From contig JAOTYV010000296.1 of the NCBI GenBank assembly GCA_029861675.1, forward strand, positions 1 through 5,733: a stretch of DNA of 5,733 nt, given 5' to 3'. Made by a program: the position numbers and the translations under genes. This DNA is from Alphaproteobacteria bacterium. GTDB taxonomy: Bacteria; Pseudomonadota; Alphaproteobacteria; UBA8366. The notes beneath the pieces were generated by a model. That model was not told where the DNA came from, did no database searches, and saw only the letters and a list, made by a program, of their open reading frames with translations. Positions 1-5,733 of this stretch are shown here, in pieces (position 1 is the stretch's first letter; each line of letters begins with the position of its first letter).

Positions 1-492
1 GAAATGCTGCGGGTGGCATCGGCCTCCGGAAGCGAAATCGGGCAGCGGGCGAAGAAAATAATGGATAAAGGGAATCTCGTGCCGGACGAGATGGTCATCG
101 AAATCGTCGCCGATCGAATTAGCGAGCCGGATTGTGCGAACGGTTTCATTCTTGATGGATTTCCGAGAACCGTGCCGCAGGCGGAGGCGCTTGACGCAAT
201 GCTTGCCGAAAAGGGACTCAAGCTCGACCATGTTATCGAGCTCAAGGTGAAGGAAGAGGCGCTGGTTACCCGGATTTTGGGACGGGCGAGCGAATTGGCG
301 GCAACCGGGCAAGGCCGGGCGGACGATACGGAAGAGACACTGAGAGAACGCCTGGCGGTATATAAGGATCGGACCGTACCCATCCTTCCGTACTACCGCG
401 ACAAGGGGTTGCTGGAATCGATCGACGGGATGGCGGATTTTGATACGGTCGCGGCGGGCATCGATGCGCTGGTTGGCGGCGGCGGGAATTGA
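1..492 (+). CDS. adk: Adenylate kinase, 3' part (5' end outside window)
   Basis: Adenylate kinase interconverts ATP + AMP and 2 ADP in the cytosol. The reading frame is open from the first base, which encodes the E of an E-MLR segment matching the family's TGDMLR AMP-binding motif. The P-loop and about 32 N-terminal residues therefore lie upstream, and the internal ATG at 4 is not the start. Visible landmarks are the MLR arginine (residue 4 of the fragment), VPDEMV, and DGFPRT (52-57); the spacing between the two arginines equals that in E. coli Adk (R36/R88). The LID is short (about residues 95-110), with no inserted zinc-finger segment, and is followed by the conserved R-ADDTEETLRERL region with its two catalytic arginines. 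The complete enzyme would have about 195 residues, as in other short-LID alphaproteobacterial enzymes. The stop codon overlaps the -35 box of the next operon's promoter. In this class adk usually follows secY. Confidence 0.97.
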   Translation, partial: EMLRVASASGSEIGQRAKKIMDKGNLVPDEMVIEIVADRISEPDCANGFILDGFPRTVPQAEALDAMLAEKGLKLDHVIELKVKEEALVTRILGRASELAATGQGRADDTEETLRERLAVYKDRTVPILPYYRDKGLLESIDGMADFDTVAAGIDALVGGGGN

Positions 493-516
493 CAGCATGA
501 TTGTATTTCCTATAAT
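489..516 (+). promoter_or_regulatory. Sigma-70-type promoter of the rpsM-rpsK-rpoA-rplQ operon
   Basis: TTGACA at 489-494 and TATAAT at 511-516 are separated by 16 bp; both hexamers match the housekeeping consensus in all six positions. The -35 box overlaps the adk TGA stop (490-492). Transcription should begin near 522-524, giving an rpsM leader of about 135 nt. The location between adk and a strongly expressed ribosomal operon supports a real promoter. A 16-bp spacer is one base under the optimum, and there is no extended -10 TG. The start site is inferred. Confidence 0.85.
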
Positions 517-657
517 CCGACGCCCCGGCGCCCGAGCAATGGCGGCCGGCGTTTGTTGTTCCGGAATAGTAGAAAATATTACCTATCGCGGCCTGATTGA
601 CGTGGCGGGCCGGTATTTTTGTGAGATATCTGAACGACTGAATGAGGAGTTGAGCAC
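517..657 (+). other. 5' leader of the rpsM operon with two possible hairpins
   Basis: No gene is seen here. Two possible RNA stems are visible. One pairs 563-568 with 577-583 (six pairs, one bulged A at 581). The other pairs CGGCC at 589-593 with GGCCG at 608-612 and is followed by a T-run at 616-620, which resembles a weak attenuator. E. coli controls its alpha operon through S4 binding a leader pseudoknot. No rpsD gene lies in this operon, and I do not recognise that structure here. A regulatory role is inference. Confidence 0.35.
644..649 (+). promoter_or_regulatory. Ribosome binding site of rpsM (supports GTG start)
   Basis: GAGGAG lies 8 nt before the GTG at 658. It supports a GTG start, which also gives the invariant ARIAGVN N-terminus of S13. 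Confidence 0.85.
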
Positions 658-1032
<375 letters not shown>

Positions 1033-1044
1033 GGAGCGGCACGA

Positions 1045-1440
1045 ATGGCCAAGGCACCGAATACGGCGCGCGTGCGCAAACGTGAACGTAAGAACATCAC
1101 CTCCGGTGTCGCGCATGTCAGCGCGACCTTCAACAATACGATGATTACGATAACCGATGCGCAAGGCAACGCGATTGCCTGGTCGTCGGCGGGTGGCATG
1201 GGCTTTAAGGGCAGCCGGAAGTCGACGCCCTATGCGGCCCAGGTTGCGGCCGAGGACGCCGGACGCAAGGCGATGGAACACGGCATGAAGACCCTGGAGG
1301 TTTGCGTCAAAGGGCCCGGATCGGGGCGTGAATCGGCTTTGCGTGCGTTGCAGGCGGTTGGGTTTACGGTGACGTCAATTAAGGACGTTACGCCGATTCC
1401 CCATAACGGTTGCCGGCCGCCAAAGCGCCGTCGGGTCTGA
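1045..1440 (+). CDS. rpsK: 30S ribosomal protein S11
   Basis: S11 lies on the platform of the 30S subunit near the mRNA exit region and binds 16S rRNA next to S6, S18 and S21. The 131-residue product is full length. It has the basic N-terminal tail ([14 protein letters not shown]), the core [16 protein letters not shown], the [14 protein letters not shown] segment, and the C-terminal [13 protein letters not shown]. The Asn-Gly pair in that tail (121-122) corresponds to the site known to form isoaspartate in E. coli S11; the modification itself cannot be read from DNA. AAGGAG at 1031-1036 is 8 nt before the ATG and overlaps the rpsM stop, so the two genes are probably translationally coupled. 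E. coli has rpsD next; here rpoA follows, as is typical of alphaproteobacteria. Confidence 0.99.
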   Translation: MAKAPNTARVRKRERKNITSGVAHVSATFNNTMITITDAQGNAIAWSSAGGMGFKGSRKSTPYAAQVAAEDAGRKAMEHGMKTLEVCVKGPGSGRESALRALQAVGFTVTSIKDVTPIPHNGCRPPKRRRV

Positions 1441-1532
1441 CGGGGCGCAAATTTCAGGGCGCAATTTAGTCTTATATCTATGGGCGCCGCCGCATGGCGG
1501 GCGCAATTAGTCGAGAGAGTGAGGTCGCAGTG
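1441..1532 (+). repeat. rpsK-rpoA spacer with GGGCGC-type repeats and a strong stem-loop
   Basis: The spacer has near-repeats beginning at 1443 (GGGCGCAAATTTC), 1457 (GGGCGCAATTTAGTC) and 1499 (GGGCGCAATTAGTC). A further GGGCGC core lies at 1482. The second and third long copies differ only by one T. A stem-loop pairs 1484-1491 with 1496-1504 around a GCAT loop (eight GC pairs, one bulged G at 1501) and ends about 16 nt before the rpoA Shine-Dalgarno. No T-run follows the stem, so it does not look like an intrinsic terminator. Its function is unknown; mRNA processing, stability or translation control are possible. Confidence 0.6.
1521..1524 (+). promoter_or_regulatory. Ribosome binding site of rpoA (decides GTG 1533)
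   Basis: GAGG is 8 nt before GTG 1533 and 5 nt before an adjacent in-frame GTG at 1530. The in-frame ATG at 1494 has no comparable site and lies in the loop of the upstream hairpin. This favours 1533. Confidence 0.7.
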
Positions 1533-2549
1533 GTGATCCAGAAGAATTGGCAGGCTTTGATCAAGCCGAATAAACTCAATATTGAACCCGGGACGGATTC
1601 TTCGCGGGGCGCAACCGTTGTCGCGGAACCGTTGGAGCGGGGTTTCGGTCTTACTTTGGGGAATGCGTTGCGGCGGGTTCTCCTGTCGTCCCTCCAGGGG
1701 GCGGCGGTAACGTCGGTTCAGATCGACGGTGTGCTGCACGAATTTTCATCCATCCAGGGTGTTCGCGAAGACGTTACAGATATCGTTTTGAACATCAAGG
1801 CGCTGTCGCTGCGGATGCACAGCGAGGGGCCAAAGCGGATGAACCTGGCCGCCAAGGGGCCGGGTGAGGTGACCGCGGGTCAAATCGAGACCGGGCATGA
1901 TATCGAAGTGATGAACCCGGATCTGGTTCTCTGCACGCTCGATAAAGGGGCCAGTCTCAACATGGAATTGACGGTCGAGACCGGCAAGGGATACGTCGCC
2001 GCGTCGATGAACCGTCCGGATGACGCCCCGATCGGGTTGATCCCGGTTGATTCGGTCTACAGCCCGGTTCGCAAGGTTTCCTATAAGGTCGAGAATACCC
2101 GCGTTGGGCAAGTCACCGACTATGACAAGTTGTCGATGTCCGTGGAGACCAACGGAACGGTGACGCCGGAAGACGCCGTCGCCCTGGCCGCGCGTATTCT
2201 TCAGGATCAGCTGCAGCTGTTCATCAACTTCGAAGAGCCGAAGGCCCGGGTCGAGCAGGAGCCTGCATCGGACCTGCCGTTCAACAAGAACCTGTTGCGC
2301 AAGGTCGACGAGTTGGAATTGTCGGTCCGGTCGGCGAACTGCTTGAAGAACGACAACATCGTATATATCGGCGATTTGGTGCAAAAATCCGAAGCCGAAA
2401 TGTTGCGGACGCCGAATTTCGGACGTAAATCCTTGAACGAGATTAAGGAAGTGCTTTCCCAGATGGGCCTCCATCTCGGGATGGAGGTGACCAATTGGCC
2501 GCCGGACAACATTGAGGATCTGGCGCGCCGTATCGAGGAACCGTATTAA
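1533..2549 (+). CDS. rpoA: DNA-directed RNA polymerase subunit alpha
   Basis: The alpha dimer scaffolds beta and beta' assembly, and its C-terminal domain binds UP-element DNA and activators. From GTG 1533 the product has 338 residues and begins (M)[13 protein letters not shown], the expected alphaproteobacterial start. An in-frame ATG at 1494 would add 13 residues unlike the family. The N-terminal domain (about 1-230) carries the assembly motif [21 protein letters not shown] around 33-53. A flexible linker leads to the C-terminal domain (about 255-338) with VRSANCLK and [14 protein letters not shown]. The E. coli DNA-contact determinants R265, N268, C269, G296, K298, S299 and E302 are all present here as R266, N269, C270, G297, K299, S300 and E303. 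The 92-nt upstream spacer is the longest gap within the operon. The adjacent GTG at 1530 is the only plausible alternative start. Confidence 0.98.
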   Translation: MIQKNWQALIKPNKLNIEPGTDSSRGATVVAEPLERGFGLTLGNALRRVLLSSLQGAAVTSVQIDGVLHEFSSIQGVREDVTDIVLNIKALSLRMHSEGPKRMNLAAKGPGEVTAGQIETGHDIEVMNPDLVLCTLDKGASLNMELTVETGKGYVAASMNRPDDAPIGLIPVDSVYSPVRKVSYKVENTRVGQVTDYDKLSMSVETNGTVTPEDAVALAARILQDQLQLFINFEEPKARVEQEPASDLPFNKNLLRKVDELELSVRSANCLKNDNIVYIGDLVQKSEAEMLRTPNFGRKSLNEIKEVLSQMGLHLGMEVTNWPPDNIEDLARRIEEPY

Positions 2550-2588
2550 GGCGCGACGTATCGATCGCGAATAACAGGAGCAGCCACG

Positions 2589-3017
2589 ATGCGGCATAGA
2601 ATGCACGGGCGAAAGCTGAACCGCAAAAGTCAGCACCGTAAAGCCATGTTCTCGAACATGGCTGCGGCGTTGATCAAGCATGAGCAAATCAAGACGACGC
2701 TTCCGAAGGCGAAGGAATTGCGGTCAGTGGTCGAAAAACTGATCACCCTGGGCAAGAAAGGGCGTCTGCATGACCGGCGCCGGGCCTTTGCTTTCTTGCG
2801 CGACGACGCGATGACCGCGAAGTTGTTTGAGACATTGGGGCCCCGCTACAAGGAACGGAGCGGCGGTTATACGCGCGTCTTGCGGGCGGGTTTTCGGTAT
2901 GGCGATGCCGCGCCGATGGCGATCATCGAATTGGTAGAACGCGACGAGGATGCGAAAGGCCTGGATTCGGGACCATTGCCCGATGATGACGATTTAGAGA
3001 CATCCGCCGCGGCATAG
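2589..3017 (+). CDS. rplQ: 50S ribosomal protein L17
   Basis: L17 binds 23S rRNA on the solvent side of the large subunit near the peptide exit tunnel. The 142-residue protein opens with the hallmark [20 protein letters not shown] and has the [25 protein letters not shown] segment (split here across 21-46). It continues with [16 protein letters not shown] and the [20 protein letters not shown] block near 104-123. The acidic, alanine-ending tail ([11 protein letters not shown]) with an AKGLDSGP element makes it longer than E. coli L17 (127 residues), as is common in alphaproteobacteria. AGGAG at 2576-2580 is 8 nt before the ATG, and the gap to rpoA is 39 nt. It is the last gene of the operon: a terminator-like hairpin begins 29 nt after its TAG. 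Confidence 0.99.
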   Translation: MRHRMHGRKLNRKSQHRKAMFSNMAAALIKHEQIKTTLPKAKELRSVVEKLITLGKKGRLHDRRRAFAFLRDDAMTAKLFETLGPRYKERSGGYTRVLRAGFRYGDAAPMAIIELVERDEDAKGLDSGPLPDDDDLETSAAA

Positions 3018-3043
3018 AGCGCCATGCGCCGGTACGTCGAGAC

Positions 3044-3080
3044 AAAGGGGTCGGCCGAGAGGTCGGCCCCATTTGCGTTC
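3044..3080 (+). terminator. Probable intrinsic terminator after rplQ
   Basis: GGGGTCGGCC (3047-3056) pairs with GGTCGGCCCC (3061-3070) around a GAGA tetraloop, giving ten base pairs, two of them G-U. An interrupted U-tract follows (ATTTGCGTTCTT). Because of the G-U pairs the stem is complete only in the + strand transcript, fitting a terminator for the rpsM-rplQ operon. The U-tract is imperfect, so partial read-through into the protease gene is possible. Confidence 0.75.
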
Positions 3081-3103
3081 TTCCGGCTTGTTTTGAGTGC
3101 GGC

Positions 3104-3109
3104 GAGGGG
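3104..3109 (+). promoter_or_regulatory. Ribosome binding site of the protease gene
   Basis: GAGGGG ends 4 nt before ATG 3114; counted from its GAGG core the gap is 6 nt. A second in-frame ATG at 3123 is 13 nt away. An upstream in-frame ATG at 3024 would put the terminator hairpin inside the coding region. ATG 3114 is therefore preferred. Confidence 0.65.
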
Positions 3110-3113
3110 ATAC

Positions 3114-4535
3114 ATGCCAGATATGGCACGACCGATATTGATCCCGTTGGGCTTGTTGCTTGCGTTCCACGCGCTTGCGGCGCCTGCGCTTGCGCAAGGA
3201 CGCGATGTTCCCCGGGCGAAGCGGCAAATAGAACTTTCGTTTGCCCCGATCGTTCGGCAAGTCGCGCCGGCCGTGGTGAATATTTACGCGAAGCGGATCG
3301 TCCGCCGGCGCAACGTGTCGCCCTTCTTTGACGATCCCTTTTTCCGGCGCTTCTTCGGCAAGGACTCTCCCTTTGGCGGAAGCCGGGAGCGCATGGAGAA
3401 CTCGCTCGGGTCCGGTGTGGTCGTTCGCAAGGACGGCGTCGTCGTCACCAACCATCATGTCATTCAGAACGCCGAAAGCATCAAAGTCGTGCTGAGCGAC
3501 CGGCGCGAATTCGACGCCGAGATACTGGTAACCGATGAGCGGTCGGATATCGCGGTTTTGCGCATTGATGCGCGGGGCGAAAAACTGTCGTTTGTCCGCT
3601 TCGGCGACCCCGACAAGCTCGAGGTGGGGGATCTGGTTTTGGCCATCGGAAACCCCTTTGGGGTGGGCCAGACGGTGAGCAGCGGTATCGTCTCGGGCCT
3701 TGCCCGGACCTCGATCGGGGTGACGGATTTTCGCTCGTTCATTCAGACCGATGCGGCGATTAATCCGGGCAATTCCGGAGGCGCTTTGGTGTCGATGACG
3801 GGCCGGTTGATTGGCATCAACACGGCCATTTTTTCGCGCACCGGCGGGTCGGTGGGAATCGGCTTTGCGGTGCCGAGCAATCTGGTCCGGGCTATCGTGC
3901 AGAGCGCGGTAACCGGCAAGCCGTTGGTCCGTCCTTGGTTGTCGCTCCGCGGAACCGACGTCACGGCCGACGTTGCGGCGGCGCTGGGCCTGGACCGTCC
4001 CGGCGGCGTGCTCGTGGAATCGGTTTACCGCAATGGGCCGGCGGCGCGCGCCGGGTTGCGGCGCGGCGATGTTATCGTTGCTGTGGACCAGCACAGTATC
4101 GAGGACGTTCAAGGCCTGCGGTTTCGCTTTGCCACCCGTTCGATCGGCGAGAAAGTGACGGTCAACGTCCGCCGGGGCGGTAACATTGTAAAAATGCCCT
4201 TTCAGTTGGAAGCCGCGATCGAGCAGCCACCGAGAGATCTCACTGTTTTGAAGGGGGCGCACCCGCTGTCCGGCTGCCGCATCGTCAATTTATCGCCCGC
4301 AGTTGCCGAGGAATTCGGCCTCGAAACGGACGCGGAAGGCGTTCTCGTTGTCGCCGTTCGACGGGGGAGCCGAGCCTCCCGCGTCGGGTTGCGTGCCGGC
4401 GATATCATTCTCTCGATCAACGATCGACCCATGGCGCGCGTGGCCGATGTTAAGCGGACAACGGCGCGCCGGCTGGATGAATGGATACTCGATCTGCGGC
4501 GCGGCAACCGCAATCTGCGGGTCCGGATAGGCTAG
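3114..4535 (+). CDS. Periplasmic Do/HtrA-family serine protease (DegP-like)
   Basis: This is a secreted trypsin-like protease of the Do/HtrA family, which degrades or holds misfolded envelope proteins. From ATG 3114 it has 473 residues. The N-terminus is a Sec signal peptide: a short arginine-containing start, a hydrophobic stretch (ILIPLGLLLAF), and probable cleavage after PALA at residue 27. A Phe-rich segment (SPFFDDPFFRRFFG, 69-82) resembles the LA-loop region. The triad is H115 in TNHHV, D145 in SDIAVL and S221 in GNSGGAL. Two PDZ domains follow (about 273-367 and 380-472), the second with GLRAGDIILSINDR. It is probably active. The family also includes DegQ and MucD, and sequence alone does not separate them, so no symbol is given. 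An upstream in-frame ATG at 3024 would add 30 residues encoded across the rplQ terminator and bury the signal peptide. I see no convincing dedicated promoter. rarA follows after 12 nt. Confidence 0.95.
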   Translation: MPDMARPILIPLGLLLAFHALAAPALAQGRDVPRAKRQIELSFAPIVRQVAPAVVNIYAKRIVRRRNVSPFFDDPFFRRFFGKDSPFGGSRERMENSLGSGVVVRKDGVVVTNHHVIQNAESIKVVLSDRREFDAEILVTDERSDIAVLRIDARGEKLSFVRFGDPDKLEVGDLVLAIGNPFGVGQTVSSGIVSGLARTSIGVTDFRSFIQTDAAINPGNSGGALVSMTGRLIGINTAIFSRTGGSVGIGFAVPSNLVRAIVQSAVTGKPLVRPWLSLRGTDVTADVAAALGLDRPGGVLVESVYRNGPAARAGLRRGDVIVAVDQHSIEDVQGLRFRFATRSIGEKVTVNVRRGGNIVKMPFQLEAAIEQPPRDLTVLKGAHPLSGCRIVNLSPAVAEEFGLETDAEGVLVVAVRRGSRASRVGLRAGDIILSINDRPMARVADVKRTTARRLDEWILDLRRGNRNLRVRIG

Positions 4536-4539
4536 AAGG
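4534..4539 (+). promoter_or_regulatory. Ribosome binding site of rarA (supports TTG start)
   Basis: AGAAGG overlaps the TAG stop of the protease gene and is 8 nt before TTG 4548. No ATG or GTG lies in this frame between the stop codon and the conserved RarA core, so TTG is the best start. Confidence 0.7.
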
Positions 4540-4547
4540 CAACCAAA

Positions 4548-5733
4548 TTGGCCGAGGTTGAACAACAAGGTCTCTTTGAGAAGTCGGCGCCGCGGCCGTT
4601 GGCCGACCGGCTGCGCCCGGCCGAACTGGGCGACGTCGTAGGGCAGGATCATCTACTTGCGGAAGGGGCGCCGATCCAGCGCATGCTGTCCGGCGGCTTG
4701 GCCTCGATGGTGCTCTGGGGGCCGCCAGGATGCGGCAAGACCACTGTGGCCCGCCTGCTGGCGGAAGGGACGGATCTGGCGTTCGAGCCGCTATCCGCTG
4801 TTTTTTCGGGCGTCGCCGATTTGCGCAAGGTCTTCGAGCGCGCCAAGCAGCGCCGCACGATGGGGCAGGGTACGTTGCTTTTCGTGGACGAAATCCACCG
4901 CTTCAATCGGGCGCAGCAAGACGGCTTTCTTCCCTATGTCGAGGACGGCACCGTGGTGCTCGTGGGGGCGACAACCGAAAACCCGAGCTTCGAGCTGAAC
5001 GCCGCCCTGTTGTCGCGGTGTCAGGTCTTCGTGCTCAACCGGCTCGACCGGGCGGCTCTCGATACGCTCATGGAGCGGGTCGAGCAGTCCGAGGCCCGGC
5101 CTTTGCCGCTGGATGCGGACGCGCGCATCAGCCTGGTCGCCATGTCGGACGGCGATGGACGCTTTCTGCTCAATTTGTGCGAGGAGCTCTATCGGCTTCC
5201 CGACGGGACCGTATTGGACACGGCGGGCCTGTCGGAAACCGTTCAACGGCGCGCGCCGGTCTACGACAAGGGCCAGGACAGTCATTACAATCTCATCAGC
5301 GCCTTGCACAAGTCGCTGCGCGGGTCGGACACCGACGCGGCGTTGTACTGGCTGGCCCGAATGCTGGTCGGTGGCGAGGACCCGCGCTATATCGCCCGCC
5401 GGCTCCTGCGGTTTGCCTATGAAGACATCGGTTTGGCGGATCCGGACGCGGCCGTGCATGCGCTGACCGCATGGCAGAGCTATGAGCGGATCGGCTCGCC
5501 GGAAGGCGAACTGGCCATTGCTCAGGCGGTCATCTACCTGGGCGCCGCCCCGAAATCGAATGCCGGGTACAAGGCATACGGTGCGGCTTCGCGGTCCGCC
5601 AGGGAAACCGGATCATTGAGCCCGCCGAAGCATATCCTCAACGCGCCCACCGAGTTGATGTCCGAACTTGGGTACGGCGCCGGCTATCAATACGATCACG
5701 ATGCGGATGACGGGTTCTCCGGGCAGAATTATT
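4548..5733 (+). CDS. rarA: Replication-associated recombination protein A, AAA+ ATPase (3' end outside window)
   Basis: RarA (MgsA; the bacterial relative of eukaryotic WRNIP1/Mgs1) is an AAA+ ATPase that acts at stalled replication forks in the cytoplasm. The 395 visible residues begin at a TTG with a good Shine-Dalgarno. Landmarks are RPLADRLRP-near-GQDHLL (16-37), Walker A GPPGCGKTT (58-66), SGVADLRKVFE, Walker B LLFVDEIHRFN (110-120), sensor 1 GATTENPSFELN (140-151), the arginine finger in LLSRCQV (R157), and sensor 2 GDGR (R205). The C-terminal tetramerisation region has HYNLISALHKSLRGSD, EDPRYIARRLLRFAYEDIGLADP and APKSNAGYKAY, ending in YGAGYQYDHD-to-SGQNY. Comparison with the 447-residue E. 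coli protein suggests about 40-50 residues are missing beyond the edge. Position 62 is Cys where Thr is usual. The N-terminal QQGLF resembles a sliding-clamp-binding motif. It is in the same frame as the protease gene, 12 nt after its stop, and is probably co-transcribed with it. Confidence 0.97.
   Translation, partial: MAEVEQQGLFEKSAPRPLADRLRPAELGDVVGQDHLLAEGAPIQRMLSGGLASMVLWGPPGCGKTTVARLLAEGTDLAFEPLSAVFSGVADLRKVFERAKQRRTMGQGTLLFVDEIHRFNRAQQDGFLPYVEDGTVVLVGATTENPSFELNAALLSRCQVFVLNRLDRAALDTLMERVEQSEARPLPLDADARISLVAMSDGDGRFLLNLCEELYRLPDGTVLDTAGLSETVQRRAPVYDKGQDSHYNLISALHKSLRGSDTDAALYWLARMLVGGEDPRYIARRLLRFAYEDIGLADPDAAVHALTAWQSYERIGSPEGELAIAQAVIYLGAAPKSNAGYKAYGAASRSARETGSLSPPKHILNAPTELMSELGYGAGYQYDHDADDGFSGQNY

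Noticed and set aside
553..582. Second promoter candidate in the rpsM leader (TTGTTG, 18 bp, TATTAC)
   Set aside because: It matches only about 3/6 and 4/6 of the consensus and lies just downstream of a perfect promoter.
1472..1480. TTATATCTA as a -10 box for a separate rpoA promoter
   Set aside because: No acceptable -35 sequence lies 16-18 bp upstream.
2552..2569. Small inverted repeat CGCGA/TCGCG between rpoA and rplQ
   Set aside because: It is only five base pairs with an 8-nt loop and no T-run, so it is not convincing as a terminator or operator.
1746..2687. 313-codon open frame on the - strand opposite rpoA and the start of rplQ
   Set aside because: It is low-complexity basic sequence antisense to conserved genes, with no family resemblance.
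3018..3113. Stress-type promoter for the protease gene (sigma-E-like, or EcfG-like GGAAC with CGTT)
   Set aside because: No GGAAC or GAACTT-like -35 element was found in the short gap. A promoter inside rplQ or read-through remains possible.
2994..4262. 422-codon open frame on the - strand opposite the protease gene
   Set aside because: It is rich in Arg, His, Gln and Pro with no recognisable domain, and lies antisense to a clear HtrA protease. This is what GC-rich codon bias produces.
4791..5459. 222-codon - strand frame, and a 230-codon + strand frame at 4730-5422, inside rarA
   Set aside because: The RarA frame has every AAA+ motif in order. The others are Arg/Gly/Ala-rich shadows.

Overview
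The window is a stretch of ordinary core chromosome from a GC-rich alphaproteobacterium, probably Rhodospirillales-like, although only the class is well supported. All six genes lie on the + strand. The gene order is adk - rpsM - rpsK - rpoA - rplQ - htrA/degP-like protease - rarA. No rpsD lies between rpsK and rpoA, as is usual in this class. RpoA starts with the IQKNW-type N-terminus, the adenylate kinase has a short LID, and L17 has the acidic tail typical of alphaproteobacteria.

Positions 1-492 hold the 3' part of adk. A textbook sigma-70-type promoter (TTGACA, 16 bp, TATAAT) overlaps the adk stop codon and opens the following ribosomal-protein/RNA-polymerase operon. Next come a leader of about 135 nt, rpsM (658-1032), rpsK (1045-1440), a 92-nt gap with a strong stem-loop and repeated GGGCGC-type motifs, rpoA (best start GTG 1533) and rplQ (2589-3017). 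About 30 nt after rplQ, a 10-bp stem with a GAGA tetraloop (3047-3070) looks like the operon terminator.

Positions 3114-4535 encode an exported HtrA/DegP-family serine protease with a Sec signal peptide, an intact His-Asp-Ser triad and two PDZ domains. rarA follows 12 nt later with a TTG start at 4548 and runs off the right edge, missing roughly the last 40-50 residues. The protease and rarA look co-transcribed, although one works in the periplasm and the other at replication forks.

In functional terms the window covers nucleotide balance (Adk), 30S head/platform and 50S exit-site proteins (S13, S11, L17), the polymerase alpha subunit, envelope protein quality control, and replication-fork maintenance. 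I saw no mobile element, CRISPR array, tRNA, rRNA, foreign-looking gene or new multigene system. The points worth a second look are regulatory or start-site details: the consensus promoter, the rpsM leader, the rpsK-rpoA spacer, the strand-asymmetric terminator, and the non-ATG starts of rpsM, rpoA and rarA.
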